Source of the DNA: Galbitalea sp036499165
GTDB lineage: Bacteria; Actinomycetota; Actinomycetes; Actinomycetales; Microbacteriaceae
Direction of reading: 5' to 3'
Assembly (NCBI GenBank): GCA_036499165.1
Contig: DASYEE010000209.1
Coordinates: 1 to 64,000, forward strand
DNA: 64,000 nucleotides
Part shown: piece by piece, positions 16,411 through 25,176 of the stretch
Layout of the letters: every line of letters starts with the position of its first letter
Numbering within the stretch: position 1 is the stretch's first letter
Notes under the pieces: model-generated
Database searches by the model: none
Told to the model about the DNA's origin: nothing
Seen by the model: the letters and a program-made list of their open reading frames with translations, nothing else
Translations under genes and position numbers: made by a program

Positions 16411-17697
16411 TCACGCCTCGATGGCGGGGATCGGGGCCGCGCGCGACATGAAGCGCGTCACGTTCTCGTCGACGATGATGTCGGATGGCCGAAGCGGCCT
16501 GGTCATGAAGAGTCCGTCGAGCGCAGAGATGCGGCTGAGCGCGACGTAGGTCTGGCCGGGTGCAAATGAGCGCTGGCCGAGATCGACGATGGCGCGGTTG
16601 TACGTCTTGCCCTGGGATTTGTGGATGGTGACCGCCCACGCCAGTCGCAACGGAAACTGTGTGAACTCGGCGACGATGTCTTTCTTCAGCGACTTCGTCA
16701 CGGCAGAGTACGAGTACCGGTACTTCTCCCACACCACCGGCTGCACCTGGTGAATCTCGCCATCCACCTCGACCCACACGGTCGAGTCGATCTTCGTGAC
16801 GACCCCGATGCTGCCATTGACCCAGCGCTGGTCCGAGTCGTTGCGCAGGAACATCACCTGCGCACCGACCTTCAGCTCGAGCGCCTCGTCTGCCGGGTAT
16901 GCGCGACCGCCGAACTCGCCGCTGACCTCGGCTCGAGCGGTCAGTGCTCGACCTGGCAACTTCGCCAGCTCGCGGGCATTGATGGATGTCACGGTCACGT
17001 TCGTCGTCGCCAGCGTGATCGCGCCATCGGTGGGCGCAGGCCGCGCTCCCGTGTCGTTCAGCCGCTTCGCGATCTCGGCCGTCACCCGGCCGTGCCGCAC
17101 GGCGTTCAGCATGAACTTGAACTCGTCTTCGTGCTGGCGATGGATCGTCGACAGCTCGTAGATGGTGAGGTCGGCCTGGCTCCAGACCTTGGCGTCGAAG
17201 AACCACATCGAGCGGTACTGGTCCTCGAAGTAGGCGCGCTCGTCTGCATCCCCCGGCACCGGCGCCAGCTGGTACGGGTCACCGAAGAGCACGATCTGGG
17301 CGCCGCCGAACGGCTCTCGCGGGCGCTGCCTGGCCTGGCGGAGGCTGCGATCCACGGCATCCAGCAGGTCTGCATTCACCATCGAGACCTCATCGATCAC
17401 GACGGTGTCGATGGTGCCGAGCAGCTTGCGCAGTTCCGCACTCTGCGGAATCTCGTGGTCGGCGATCACTCCAATCGGCAGTCGGAAGAGCGAGTGGATG
17501 GTCTGGCCACTCACGTTCAGCGCCGCGACACCGGTGGGGGCGCAAATCACGATCTGCTTTGAGGTGTTCCACGAAAGGTGGTTCAGCAGCGTCGACTTGC
17601 CCGTGCCAGCGCGCCCGGTGACGAAGATGTGGTCGCGAGTGGTCTCGATTGCGTCGAAGACAGCCTGCTGCTCGGGGGAGAGGCTGATATCGGACAC
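16411..17697 (-). CDS. Pif1/RecD-type superfamily 1 DNA helicase
   Basis: 428 residues from GTG at 17697 (VSDISLSPEQQAVFDAI). Walker A is GRAGTGKST (near residue 26), motif II is VIDEVSM, and APTGVAALNVSGQTIHSLF is the Pif1-type motif Ia region. The C-terminal half has the SH3-like insertion and the late motif AVTIHKSQGKT near 370, then YVALSRIS. Family members unwind DNA 5' to 3' and resolve structured DNA such as G-quadruplexes. It is a single gene with no partner. Confidence 0.88.
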   Translation of the reverse strand: MSDISLSPEQQAVFDAIETTRDHIFVTGRAGTGKSTLLNHLSWNTSKQIVICAPTGVAALNVSGQTIHSLFRLPIGVIADHEIPQSAELRKLLGTIDTVVIDEVSMVNADLLDAVDRSLRQARQRPREPFGGAQIVLFGDPYQLAPVPGDADERAYFEDQYRSMWFFDAKVWSQADLTIYELSTIHRQHEDEFKFMLNAVRHGRVTAEIAKRLNDTGARPAPTDGAITLATTNVTVTSINARELAKLPGRALTARAEVSGEFGGRAYPADEALELKVGAQVMFLRNDSDQRWVNGSIGVVTKIDSTVWVEVDGEIHQVQPVVWEKYRYSYSAVTKSLKKDIVAEFTQFPLRLAWAVTIHKSQGKTYNRAIVDLGQRSFAPGQTYVALSRISALDGLFMTRPLRPSDIIVDENVTRFMSRAAPIPAIEA

Positions 17698-17789
17698 CCG
17701 ACAACGGTACCCGCGTCGACCCGTGTCGCGCCGCGCGACGAACGGCCTGTGTACGGATTCCTCGCATTCTCCCCGCTTAGGATGTTTGC

Positions 17790-18800
17790 GTGACGGCCCG
17801 GGATGATGCGAAGGTAGACGGCCCATCACCGATGCGCAGCGCGATCATCGGCTGGATCATTGGTTTTGCGGTACTGGTCGCGGCCTTTGCGACGACCATC
17901 GGCATCCTGAATGCAACGATCTACAGTGCCCACGGCTTCGTCGACACCTACCTGGATGCGCTCACGAGGCACGATGCCACGACCGCGCGCGTGCTCTCCG
18001 GTGTCCGCGCGCCAGACGGTACCTCGTCCGACTTGCTGACCGCAGACGCCATCGATGCTCCGAAAGACGTACGGCTCGTGCACGACATCGCCGGAGCGAA
18101 CGGCGTACACACGGTCACGTACAGCTATCGGCTGGGCTCGCGCAGCGAGACGACCGACTTCGCCGTGCACAAGACGGGAACCTCGTTCGGCCTGTTCTCT
18201 CAGTGGGCGTTCACCCGGTCGCCGCTCGCCACCGTCGCAGTCACGGTGTTGCACGACACCCGATTCCGGGCCAACGGAACGGACGTCACGAGCGCAGCCA
18301 AGCAGGACGCCGCCTCCTCATACGAGGTCTTCGCCCCCGGCCTCTACTCCTTCGACCACGCGTCGGCGTTCCTCGTCGCAACGCCAGTGGATGTCCCCGT
18401 CACAGACCCGGGGAGCGTCACGCCTGTGCAGGTCGACGTGCAACCCAACTCCCGCTTCGTCAGCGAAGTGCGTTCGCAACTCGACAAGTACTTCGACACG
18501 TGTGCAACACAGAAGGTGCTGCTGCCGACCTCCTGTCCGTTCGGCAAGTCGTTCAATAATCGCGTTGTGTCGACGCCCTCCTGGAGTATGACGAAAGACC
18601 CGACGATCACGATCGTGCCGGCGAGCGAACGCGGCATGTGGCTGGTACCCACTTCCACCGGGCAGGCGCGCCTGAAGGTCAAGGTGCAGTCGCTCTTCGA
18701 CGGGACGGTGAGCACCTTCGACCAGGATGTCCCGTTCCAGATCTCGTATTCGATCACCATCGGCGCGAACAACCACCTGACGATCTCCGCGGTCGAGTAG
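17790..18800 (+). CDS. Hypothetical membrane-anchored protein
   Basis: 336 residues: a short cytoplasmic N-terminus, one hydrophobic helix (about 17-42), then a large extracytoplasmic domain with many beta-type stretches. The domain contains two cysteines (DTCATQKVLLPTSC) that could form a disulfide. I do not recognise the family. The GTG start lies 6 bases after TAGGAT, which fits a -10 box and a leaderless transcript; there is no Shine-Dalgarno. It converges with the CopD-CtaG gene. Confidence 0.7.
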   Translation: MTARDDAKVDGPSPMRSAIIGWIIGFAVLVAAFATTIGILNATIYSAHGFVDTYLDALTRHDATTARVLSGVRAPDGTSSDLLTADAIDAPKDVRLVHDIAGANGVHTVTYSYRLGSRSETTDFAVHKTGTSFGLFSQWAFTRSPLATVAVTVLHDTRFRANGTDVTSAAKQDAASSYEVFAPGLYSFDHASAFLVATPVDVPVTDPGSVTPVQVDVQPNSRFVSEVRSQLDKYFDTCATQKVLLPTSCPFGKSFNNRVVSTPSWSMTKDPTITIVPASERGMWLVPTSTGQARLKVKVQSLFDGTVSTFDQDVPFQISYSITIGANNHLTISAVE

Positions 18801-18810
18801 GCGCAGCTCG

Positions 18811-20784
18811 CTACCCGCGACCGGCCGCCCTGCGCGCCAGCATCTCGTTGTACGCGTTCAGCTCCGCATCACCATCGCGCGCGGCCTTGCGGTCATAGCG
18901 CTTCGAGTCCTTGGCATCCTGCCTGCTCCACATGATCGCAACTGAGATCGCGAGCGCAAGGGTCGGGATCTCGCCGATGCTCCACGCGATCCCGCCTGCG
19001 GTCTGCTGGTCTTCAAGAGCCGGGATTGCAGGCCCCCACCCCATCGCGCCGTACCAGTCGGCCGACAGCAGCCCGGTGCCGGTGATGAGCGAGAGCCCGA
19101 AGAACGCGTGGAACGCCATAGTTCCGAGCAGAATGACGAGCCGTAGCGGGTACGGCGGCCGATATGGAACGGGGTCGACGCCGATCAGGGATGACACGAA
19201 CAGGTACCCGACGAGCAGGAAGTGCACGATCATCCACTCGTGGCCAACGTGGTCGGTCGTCGCCCAGCTGAACAGCGGCGTGTAGTAGAAGACCCAGAGC
19301 GACACCACGAACAACAGCGCGGCAACGATCGGGTTCGCGAAGAACCCGAACACCCTCGAATGCACCGCGAGCATGATCCACTCGCGGGCGCCGCGGCTGC
19401 CGTCCGAGCGCTTGGCAATCGCCCGCAGCGCGAGCGTGATCGGCGCAGACGGCACGAGCAGGACCGGCACGGCCATGCCGAGCACCATGTGCGCGATCAT
19501 GTGCGCGCTGAACAGGTACTTCTCGTAGGCGTTGACTCCACCGCTCGTGATGTAGAGCAGCACGAGCATCCCTGCGATCCAGAGCACGGTGCGATGGATG
19601 GGCCAGCTGTCGCCACGCTTCTTCAACCGCCAGACGCCGGCGAGGTAGAAGAACAAGCCGAAGCCGCACAACAGGATCCACAAGAGGTCGGGGTTCAGCA
19701 GGAACGCATAGTTCGCCGCACTCGGAGGCGGCGGCAGCGGAGCACCGGTCAGGTATTCGGCCGCGGTCGGATTCGAGAGCTGTGAGGCCGGAACCTCGAT
19801 CTTCGGATCCTGCGTTCGCGCGAGCGCCGCCGCAACTCCCTCAGCGAGACCCATGAATGCGAGTTCGGCGCTGATCAACCACCAGAAGTATTTGCGCTCC
19901 TTGCCCGGCCGCGACATCCGTCCGATGAAGAATCGCCGCTGTGCAACGCCGAACAGCCCGAGCGCGCCGAGCGCGAAGACCTTGACGAGCACCAGGATGC
20001 CGTAGGGAGTAAGTAGGTTGCCGAGAGTCCCGACGCGGATCGCCGCATTCGCGTAGCCCGAGATTGCGACGACGATGAAGCAGATCAACGCGAGGGTCGA
20101 GTAGCGCTCCACGACCACGGCGACACGACCGGATTCGAGCTGTCTGCGCAGAAGCAGCACAGTGAGCAACCCGCCGAGCCAGATGCAGGCGAACACCACG
20201 TGCAGGTAGATGGACGTCGTGGCCGCGTCATGACTGGCGGTGTCGCCAGCGTGCCCCTGCAGCGCAACCGGGATCAGCGCCAGCACGGCGCCAATCGCTG
20301 CCAGACCGATGACCGTCTGGTTGCGTACGGCGAAACAGACGACCGTGAGGGCAGCGGCGATCAGCACCGTTGCGAGCCACGCCTGGCCGTCCGCGCTGTT
20401 GGTGACGAAGTCTGAGAGCACCGCTCCGAACTGCGGGCCGAAGCTGACCGGTTCGGGGTCTGCGGTCTGCAGGTTGAAGAAGCCGCTGACGGCCGAGGAG
20501 ACAGCCCAGATGGCGGATGCTGCTGCCGCGACATCCAGCGCACGACCGAATTCCGGTTTATCGGAGGCGAACGCGAAGCTCGCGAGCACCAGCGCACCGA
20601 CAACGACCGCCTCACTGAGGTCGACGAGGACCGTCGAGACCGGGAGCCCCCAGCGCACCAGGGCACCCGGGTCAATGGCGATGGGCGCCTGCGCGCCGCC
20701 GCCATAGGCGAGAGCGACGACGAGGGCCGCGAAAGCGACCAGCAGCAGTGCGGCTGGGCCGACAACGCGCGTCGCTCGATTCAC
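18811..20784 (-). CDS. CopD-CtaG fusion: copper resistance D and cytochrome c oxidase assembly domains
   Basis: 657 residues with about 14-16 membrane helices. The N-terminal half (to about residue 330) is CopD-like, with HVVFACIWLGGL (a His in a membrane helix, typical of copper transport). The C-terminal half (about 345-600) is caa3-type CtaG, with HMIAHMVLGMAVPVLL, NPIVAALLFVVSLWVFYYT and HFLLVGYLF. The protein probably delivers copper to cytochrome oxidase in the membrane. This fusion is known in actinobacteria. It starts with GTG. Confidence 0.88.
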   Translation of the reverse strand: MNRATRVVGPAALLLVAFAALVVALAYGGGAQAPIAIDPGALVRWGLPVSTVLVDLSEAVVVGALVLASFAFASDKPEFGRALDVAAAASAIWAVSSAVSGFFNLQTADPEPVSFGPQFGAVLSDFVTNSADGQAWLATVLIAAALTVVCFAVRNQTVIGLAAIGAVLALIPVALQGHAGDTASHDAATTSIYLHVVFACIWLGGLLTVLLLRRQLESGRVAVVVERYSTLALICFIVVAISGYANAAIRVGTLGNLLTPYGILVLVKVFALGALGLFGVAQRRFFIGRMSRPGKERKYFWWLISAELAFMGLAEGVAAALARTQDPKIEVPASQLSNPTAAEYLTGAPLPPPPSAANYAFLLNPDLLWILLCGFGLFFYLAGVWRLKKRGDSWPIHRTVLWIAGMLVLLYITSGGVNAYEKYLFSAHMIAHMVLGMAVPVLLVPSAPITLALRAIAKRSDGSRGAREWIMLAVHSRVFGFFANPIVAALLFVVSLWVFYYTPLFSWATTDHVGHEWMIVHFLLVGYLFVSSLIGVDPVPYRPPYPLRLVILLGTMAFHAFFGLSLITGTGLLSADWYGAMGWGPAIPALEDQQTAGGIAWSIGEIPTLALAISVAIMWSRQDAKDSKRYDRKAARDGDAELNAYNEMLARRAAGRG

Positions 20785-20858
20785 CCTGAAAGCCTAGGCG
20801 AACTGGCTGTGAGCGCCGCCCGGTGGCCGCGCTGGCGGCCATGGGCGGGGGTTAACTG

Positions 20859-20896
20859 CGAAAGGGACGACGACCTCTCGGTCGTCGTCCCTTTCG
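20859..20896 (-). terminator. Strong hairpin terminator downstream of the HU gene
   Basis: Perfect 17-bp stem, CGAAAGGGACGACGACC (20859-20875) paired with 20880-20896, with loop TCTC. It lies 13 bases beyond the HU stop codon and could work in both directions. Confidence 0.8.
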
Positions 20897-20909
20897 GATG
20901 AGCGAAATA

Positions 20910-21194
20910 CTACTTCGCTGCAGCCTTCAGCTTGCTGCCGGCGCTGATCTTGACGCCGTTCGAGGCTGCGATCTGGATGGTCGCACCCGTCTGCGGGTTG
21001 CGACCGGCGCGAGCGGCACGGTGGGTGCGCTCAACCGCGAGCCAGCCCGGAATCGTGACCTTCGTGCCCTTCGCCACCGAAGCGGAGACGGTTGAAAAAA
21101 GAGCGTCGAGCACGCCATTGACGGCGGCCTGGCTCTGGCCGGACTCGGCAGCGATCGCTGCGACCAGCTCGGTACGGTTCAGTGTGTCAGCCAT
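20910..21194 (-). CDS. hup: HU-family nucleoid protein
   Basis: 94 residues from the ATG at 21194, which has a perfect GGAGGA upstream. The HU/IHF fold is clear: NRTELVAAIAAESG at the N-terminus and the DNA-binding arm RAARAGRNPQTGATIQI near residue 60. It lacks the long Lys/Ala tail found in mycobacterial and streptomycete HupB and HupS, so it is a minimal HU. It binds and bends DNA and compacts the nucleoid. It is followed by a strong terminator. Confidence 0.95.
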   Translation of the reverse strand: MADTLNRTELVAAIAAESGQSQAAVNGVLDALFSTVSASVAKGTKVTIPGWLAVERTHRAARAGRNPQTGATIQIAASNGVKISAGSKLKAAAK

Positions 21195-21290
21195 TAAATG
21201 TCCTCCTCGGACCTTTGTGCGTGAAGTGCTTGTTAAAGCGTGCATTCGGTAACAGTTCGCAGGCCGAGGCGCTGCAGAACCGCCTCGAAC

Positions 21291-21596
21291 CTACCAGCTT
21301 GACTTGGTAATACCGGGCAATTCTCCCCGGTGCGCCATATCGCGGAAACGAACGCGCGAAACGCCGAACTGGCTGAGGTAGCCGCGCGGGCGGCCATCGA
21401 TGGCGTCGCGACCGCGCAGGCGGACCGGCGAAGCGTCGCGAGGAAGCTTCTGCAGGCCGAGGCGTGCGGCCTCGCGGGACTCGTCGGTGCCGTTGACATC
21501 GACGAGCGCCTTCTTCAGCTCCAGGCGCTTCGTGGCGTAGCGCGCGACGATAACGGCGCGCTGGTTGTTCTTGGCGATCTTGCTCTTCTTGGCCAT
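21291..21596 (-). CDS. rpsN: 30S ribosomal protein S14, zinc-independent long form
   Basis: 101 residues, MAKKSKIAKNNQR to GITKSSW. This is the long S14 form without the CxxC zinc ribbon of the 61-residue form. It binds 16S rRNA in the small-subunit head. It is the last gene of the rpmB-rpmG-rpsN group, 3 bases after the rpmG stop. In other actinobacteria such cysteine-poor paralogues belong to the zinc-starvation response. Confidence 0.97.
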   Translation of the reverse strand: MAKKSKIAKNNQRAVIVARYATKRLELKKALVDVNGTDESREAARLGLQKLPRDASPVRLRGRDAIDGRPRGYLSQFGVSRVRFRDMAHRGELPGITKSSW

Positions 21597-21599
21597 GGT

Positions 21600-21767
21600 T
21601 TAGCGCTCCTCGCGGAATTCGACGTGCTTGCGCACAACAGGGTCGTACTTCTTCAGCACGAGTCGGTCAGGGTCGTTGCGACGGTTCTTCTTGGTCACGT
21701 AGGTGTAACCGGTTCCTGCCGTCGAACGCAGCTTGATGATGGGGCGGATGTCCTGTGCCTTGGCCAT
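21600..21767 (-). CDS. rpmG: 50S ribosomal protein L33, zinc-independent form
   Basis: 55 residues, MAKAQDIRPIIKLRSTAG to VEFREER, without any cysteine. This is the C-minus type that does not bind zinc. It is a component of the large subunit near the E site. The start codon shares one base with the rpmB stop codon, so translation is coupled, and rpsN follows after 3 bases. Confidence 0.95.
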   Translation of the reverse strand: MAKAQDIRPIIKLRSTAGTGYTYVTKKNRRNDPDRLVLKKYDPVVRKHVEFREER

Positions 21768-22003
21768 TAGATCTTCTCCCCACGAGCGAGCAGGTCTTTG
21801 ACAACCGACTCGATGCCACGAACGTCGATCACCTTGATGCCCTTGGCGCTGAGCGTCAGGGTCACGTTACGGCGAAGCGACGGAACGTAGTACGTCTTCT
21901 TCTGGATGTTCGGGTCGAAACGACGCTTGGTGCGTCGGTGCGAGTGCGAAATGTTGTGCCCAAAGCCGGGTACGGCTCCGGTCACCTGGCATACGGCTGC
22001 CAT
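21767..22003 (-). CDS. rpmB: 50S ribosomal protein L28, zinc-independent form
   Basis: 78 residues, starting MAAVCQVTGAVPGFG. The zinc-binding form of this protein has CxxC at this place; here only one Cys is left, so it is the C-minus type. It is the first gene of rpmB-rpmG-rpsN, with AAGGAGA upstream of the ATG. I see no Zur-type palindrome in the 170 bases upstream, so the set may be constitutive here. Confidence 0.96.
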   Translation of the reverse strand: MAAVCQVTGAVPGFGHNISHSHRRTKRRFDPNIQKKTYYVPSLRRNVTLTLSAKGIKVIDVRGIESVVKDLLARGEKI

Positions 22004-22171
22004 GTGTCTTCTCCTTGATTACCGTGAGACACTGCGCTTGTTAGCAACGCAGCTCTCACCCAAGATCACTTGTCGGCACGCGAGAACCCTGTCTTTAGCT
22101 GGTCTTGCGACCGGCGGAAGGAGAGTTTGCGCACAATGCGAGTGGATAGGCCACTCGACCAAGGCTCTAGC

Positions 22172-22780
22172 TTACGCGGGCGGTGCGACCGGCGCAAACA
22201 CGCGCATCCTGAGGATGAACGCGATCAGGCTCGCAATGAGCCCAAAGCCGGCGGCGACCGGGAGCAACCATGCGTATGACAGCCAGCCCGCCGGCAGCGC
22301 GATGCGGGCGTCATCCGGGCTGGCGATGGAGTACACGACCGTCGCGGTGTCGCCGATGTTCACAGGGCACGGCGTCTGCCCTGTGCGTGAGCGCGCTGTG
22401 TGACTGGCGCCTGCCGCCACGAACCGCGCACTCGGGTAGCAGTCGTCGATCGTCACTCCCGAGCCGTCCTTCACAGCCTTCCAGCCGAGGGCTGTCACCG
22501 TTCCGTGCGTGCTGGTTTCGCCCGCCGCGGCTGTGGTCTGCTGCCCCATGAACACGATCACGCCGATGCCGAGAATGGCGAGGATGAGGCACGCGGCCAT
22601 GCCGACGATCGGGAGACCGAGTGCCCTCCGCGGTCGAATTTCGACCGGGACGACCGGGATCGCCGGGACCTCCGGCACCGGTTGCGGCAACGGCTGGCGG
22701 TGTTCAGTCCATGCCGTGCCGTTCCAGAATCGAACGAAACCCTGCTCGCTCGGCGCGTTGTACCAGCCTGCCTGCGGCAT
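22172..22780 (-). CDS. DUF2510 domain membrane protein
   Basis: 202 residues. The N-terminus PQAGWYNAPSEQGFVRFWNG with the following TAWTEH is the DUF2510 motif common in actinobacterial membrane proteins. One helix (about 55-77) and a second near the C-terminus (about 163-187) flank an extracytoplasmic domain with two cysteines. Function unknown. Its 5' end faces the cation transporter gene. Confidence 0.75.
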   Translation of the reverse strand: MPQAGWYNAPSEQGFVRFWNGTAWTEHRQPLPQPVPEVPAIPVVPVEIRPRRALGLPIVGMAACLILAILGIGVIVFMGQQTTAAAGETSTHGTVTALGWKAVKDGSGVTIDDCYPSARFVAAGASHTARSRTGQTPCPVNIGDTATVVYSIASPDDARIALPAGWLSYAWLLPVAAGFGLIASLIAFILRMRVFAPVAPPA

Positions 22781-22911
22781 CCCCGAATCCCCCTGTGCTC
22801 TTCATCCCCATGAAGACGCCTGGCCCCCGCCAGTGGAAAAAGACTAGGGTGCCGTGGGTCCCCGCGGTACCGATCGACCCGTATTGGGGGTACCCGGGCT
22901 ACCCTCAAACC

Positions 22912-23829
22912 ATGGGTGACCGAGCTACGCACGACCACGGGGGAGACGCTTCGAGCGGTCGACTCACGGCCGCGCTGGCGATCAGCGGCGTCATCCTCAT
23001 CGCGCAGGTGATCGGCGCGATCCTCACCGGAAGCCTCGCCCTCATCGTCGACGCCGGGCACCTGCTGACGGATGTCGGCGGGCTCGGCCTTGCTCTCGGC
23101 GCCGCCTCACTGGTCAGGATGCCCGCAACCTCCCGCCGCACGTGGGGCTTCGGTCGCGCCGAGGTACTGGCCGCGACCGCCCAGGCCGCTGTGCTGCTGG
23201 CCGTCGGGCTCTTTGTGCTGGTCGAAGGAATCCATCGGCTGATCGACCCGCCCGGCATCGCGTCGAACCAGCTGCTCGTGTTCGGCATCATCGGCCTGGT
23301 CGGCAATGTCGCATCGCTCGTCGTTTTGAGCTCGCGGCGTTCGGCGAACTTCAACCTGCGGGCCGCATTTCTCGAGGTCGCAAACGATGCTCTCGGGTCG
23401 CTGGCCGTCATCATCGCCGCGATCGTCATCTCGCTCACAGGCTGGACCAGGGCGGATGCCGTGGCAGCGCTCGTGATCGGCGCGCTCATCCTGCCGCGCA
23501 GCCTCATCCTGCTGCGCGACACCGTCGACGTGCTGCTCGAGTCCACGCCGCGCGGGCTCGACCTGAATTCTGTTCGCAAGCACCTGCTGGAGCAGCCGCA
23601 TGTGCGCGCGGTGCACGATCTGCACGCCACCCAGATCGCGACGGGGCTGCCCGTGCTGACGGCGCATGTCGTGGTCGACGACGAATGCTTCTACGACGGA
23701 CACGCATCCGCGATTCTCGATGAACTACAGGAGTGCGTCGCCGAACACTTCTCGGTCGCGATCGAGCACTCGACGTTCCAGCTTGAGCGCTCGGTACACG
23801 GCGACCACGAGCACGAAACCCACGCGTAG
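22912..23829 (+). CDS. Cation diffusion facilitator (zinc/cation efflux)
   Basis: 305 residues from the ATG at 22912 (MGDRATHDHGG). The longer open frame upstream would overlap the DUF2510 gene. Six membrane helices precede a cytoplasmic C-terminal domain. TM2 has the metal motif VDAGHLLTD (H-x3-D); the matching TM5 position reads EVANDALGS, so E-x3-D replaces the usual H-x3-D. The N- and C-termini are rich in His (THDHGG, HGDHEHETHA). It probably exports Zn2+ or a related ion. It lies next to the zinc uptake operon, converging with zur. Confidence 0.88.
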   Translation: MGDRATHDHGGDASSGRLTAALAISGVILIAQVIGAILTGSLALIVDAGHLLTDVGGLGLALGAASLVRMPATSRRTWGFGRAEVLAATAQAAVLLAVGLFVLVEGIHRLIDPPGIASNQLLVFGIIGLVGNVASLVVLSSRRSANFNLRAAFLEVANDALGSLAVIIAAIVISLTGWTRADAVAALVIGALILPRSLILLRDTVDVLLESTPRGLDLNSVRKHLLEQPHVRAVHDLHATQIATGLPVLTAHVVVDDECFYDGHASAILDELQECVAEHFSVAIEHSTFQLERSVHGDHEHETHA

Positions 23830-23839
23830 CGGCGCCTCA

Positions 23840-23935
23840 CCCCTTCGCAAAGTCGGTGAATCGCGCGGCGCGCCGATGAGTGGGCGCTCACCGCGCGGCG
23901 AGTTGCGCGAAGTTCCGACTTTGCGGCGGAAGGGG
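23840..23935. repeat. Palindromic element, family 2, copy A
   Basis: Arms CCCCTTC (23840-23846) plus GCAAAGTCGG (23847-23856) pair with CCGACTTTGC (23915-23924) and GAAGGGG (23929-23935) around a GC-rich centre. It fills the space between the convergent stops of the cation transporter gene and zur. A second copy in the same orientation lies at 27916-27992. Confidence 0.75.
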
Positions 23936-23945
23936 AGGGGCGGGG

Positions 23946-24335
23946 TCAGGCGCGCTGGCAGTTGGCGCAGAGGCCGAACACGTCGACGACGTGACTCGGC
24001 TGGGTGAACCCGTGCTGCGCAGCAACGGATGCCGCCCATGCCTCGACCGCGTCGGCCTCGATCTCGACGGTGAGGCCGCAATTGCGGCAAATCAGATGGT
24101 GATGGTGCGTCCCCGGGGTGCAGGCACGGTACAGGCTCTCGCCCTCCTGCTGCAACGAATCGGCCTCGCCCTCGACGGCGAGATCGGCGAGCGCGCGATA
24201 CACGGTTGCCAGTCCGATCGGCGATCCGGATTCGCGCAGCCCGGAGTGCAGCGCCTGCGCGCTGACGAAGCCCTCGGATGTCGAAAGGGCGTCGCGCACA
24301 GCCTCGCGCTGCCAGGTCACCCGCTTCACCATCAT
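23946..24335 (-). CDS. zur: Fur-family regulator, probably Zur
   Basis: 129 residues from the ATG at 24335 (MMVKRVTWQREAV), with GGAAAGG upstream. It has a winged helix (FVSAQALHSGLRESGSPIGLATVYRAL), the regulatory metal-site motif HHHHLICRNCG (near residue 85), and a C-terminal CANC. The two CxxC pairs form the structural zinc site of the family. It is the last gene of the zinc uptake operon, so Zur is the most likely identity. With zinc bound it should repress the operon through the palindrome at 27833. Confidence 0.9.
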   Translation of the reverse strand: MMVKRVTWQREAVRDALSTSEGFVSAQALHSGLRESGSPIGLATVYRALADLAVEGEADSLQQEGESLYRACTPGTHHHHLICRNCGLTVEIEADAVEAWAASVAAQHGFTQPSHVVDVFGLCANCQRA

Positions 24336-24357
24336 CCGTACCTTTCCGTCATCAAAG

Positions 24358-25176
24358 TTACGCCGCCGCCGCACTGACGCGCTGCCTCATGCGCAACCGG
24401 ACCGCGAACCACCCGCGACCGACGCCGTACAGGATCGCGCTCACGAGCGTGACGAAGAAACCGACCGGCAGGTTGGTCGTGTACGACGCCGCGATCGAGA
24501 TCCACACGGTGACGAGCGCGAACGCGATCGACAGGGGAATCGCCCGCAGCGGGTCGGCCAAGAACGATCGAGCCGCAGCGGGCGGTCCGACCATCAGGCT
24601 GAACATCAGCAACGCGCCGACGACAGGCACGCTCATCGCAGTCGCGAGCGCCACGACCAGGGCGAAGAAGATCGAGACGCCGTACGTGCTGATCCCTCTC
24701 GCTGCAGCGATCTCGGGCAACACCGATGACAGCAGCAGCGGGCGATACGCAATCACGATCGCGGCGGCGCACAGAATCCCCAGAACGACGATCGGCACAA
24801 CCTCCGCGCTCGACACCCCGAGGATCTGCCCGAACAGCAGCGCGAAGACCTCAGACGAATACTGGCTGCCGAAACTCAGGAACAGCGCCCCGAATGCCAG
24901 CATCACGACGAGCGACAGCGCGATCACGACGTCGCTTCGCCCCCGCCGGCCGAGAGTGGTAACCGCGAGCGCGCCCGCCACGGCGAACACGCCCATCCCG
25001 AAGATCGGGTCCGCGCCGATCAGCACGGCGCCAGCAGCTCCCGCGAACGCGCCGTGGGGGAGGGCGTGCGCCAGGAAGGACGACCCGCGAAGCACCACGA
25101 AGAAGCCGACGGCGCCCGCGATCACGGCGATGATGCTCGCGGTGATCCACGTGTTGATCATGAAATCAGAGAACAA
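24358..25176 (-). CDS. Zinc/manganese ABC transporter permease, second copy
   Basis: 272 residues from a TTG start at 25176, chosen for the GGAGGG 6 bases upstream; the stop of the preceding permease gene overlaps by 11 bases. About eight hydrophobic helices, with LRGSSFLAHALPHGAFAGAAGA and PVVGALLMFSLMVGPPAAAR, are typical of the ZnuB/MntB (ABC-3) family. With the other permease it may form a heterodimeric channel, unlike the usual ZnuB homodimer. It is followed by zur after 22 bases. Confidence 0.9.
   Translation of the reverse strand: MFSDFMINTWITASIIAVIAGAVGFFVVLRGSSFLAHALPHGAFAGAAGAVLIGADPIFGMGVFAVAGALAVTTLGRRGRSDVVIALSLVVMLAFGALFLSFGSQYSSEVFALLFGQILGVSSAEVVPIVVLGILCAAAIVIAYRPLLLSSVLPEIAAARGISTYGVSIFFALVVALATAMSVPVVGALLMFSLMVGPPAAARSFLADPLRAIPLSIAFALVTVWISIAASYTTNLPVGFFVTLVSAILYGVGRGWFAVRLRMRQRVSAAAA

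Noticed and set aside
20859..20896. Hairpin after HU as part of a CRISPR or repeat array
   Set aside because: Only one copy and perfect stem-loop geometry beside a stop codon; a terminator explains it.
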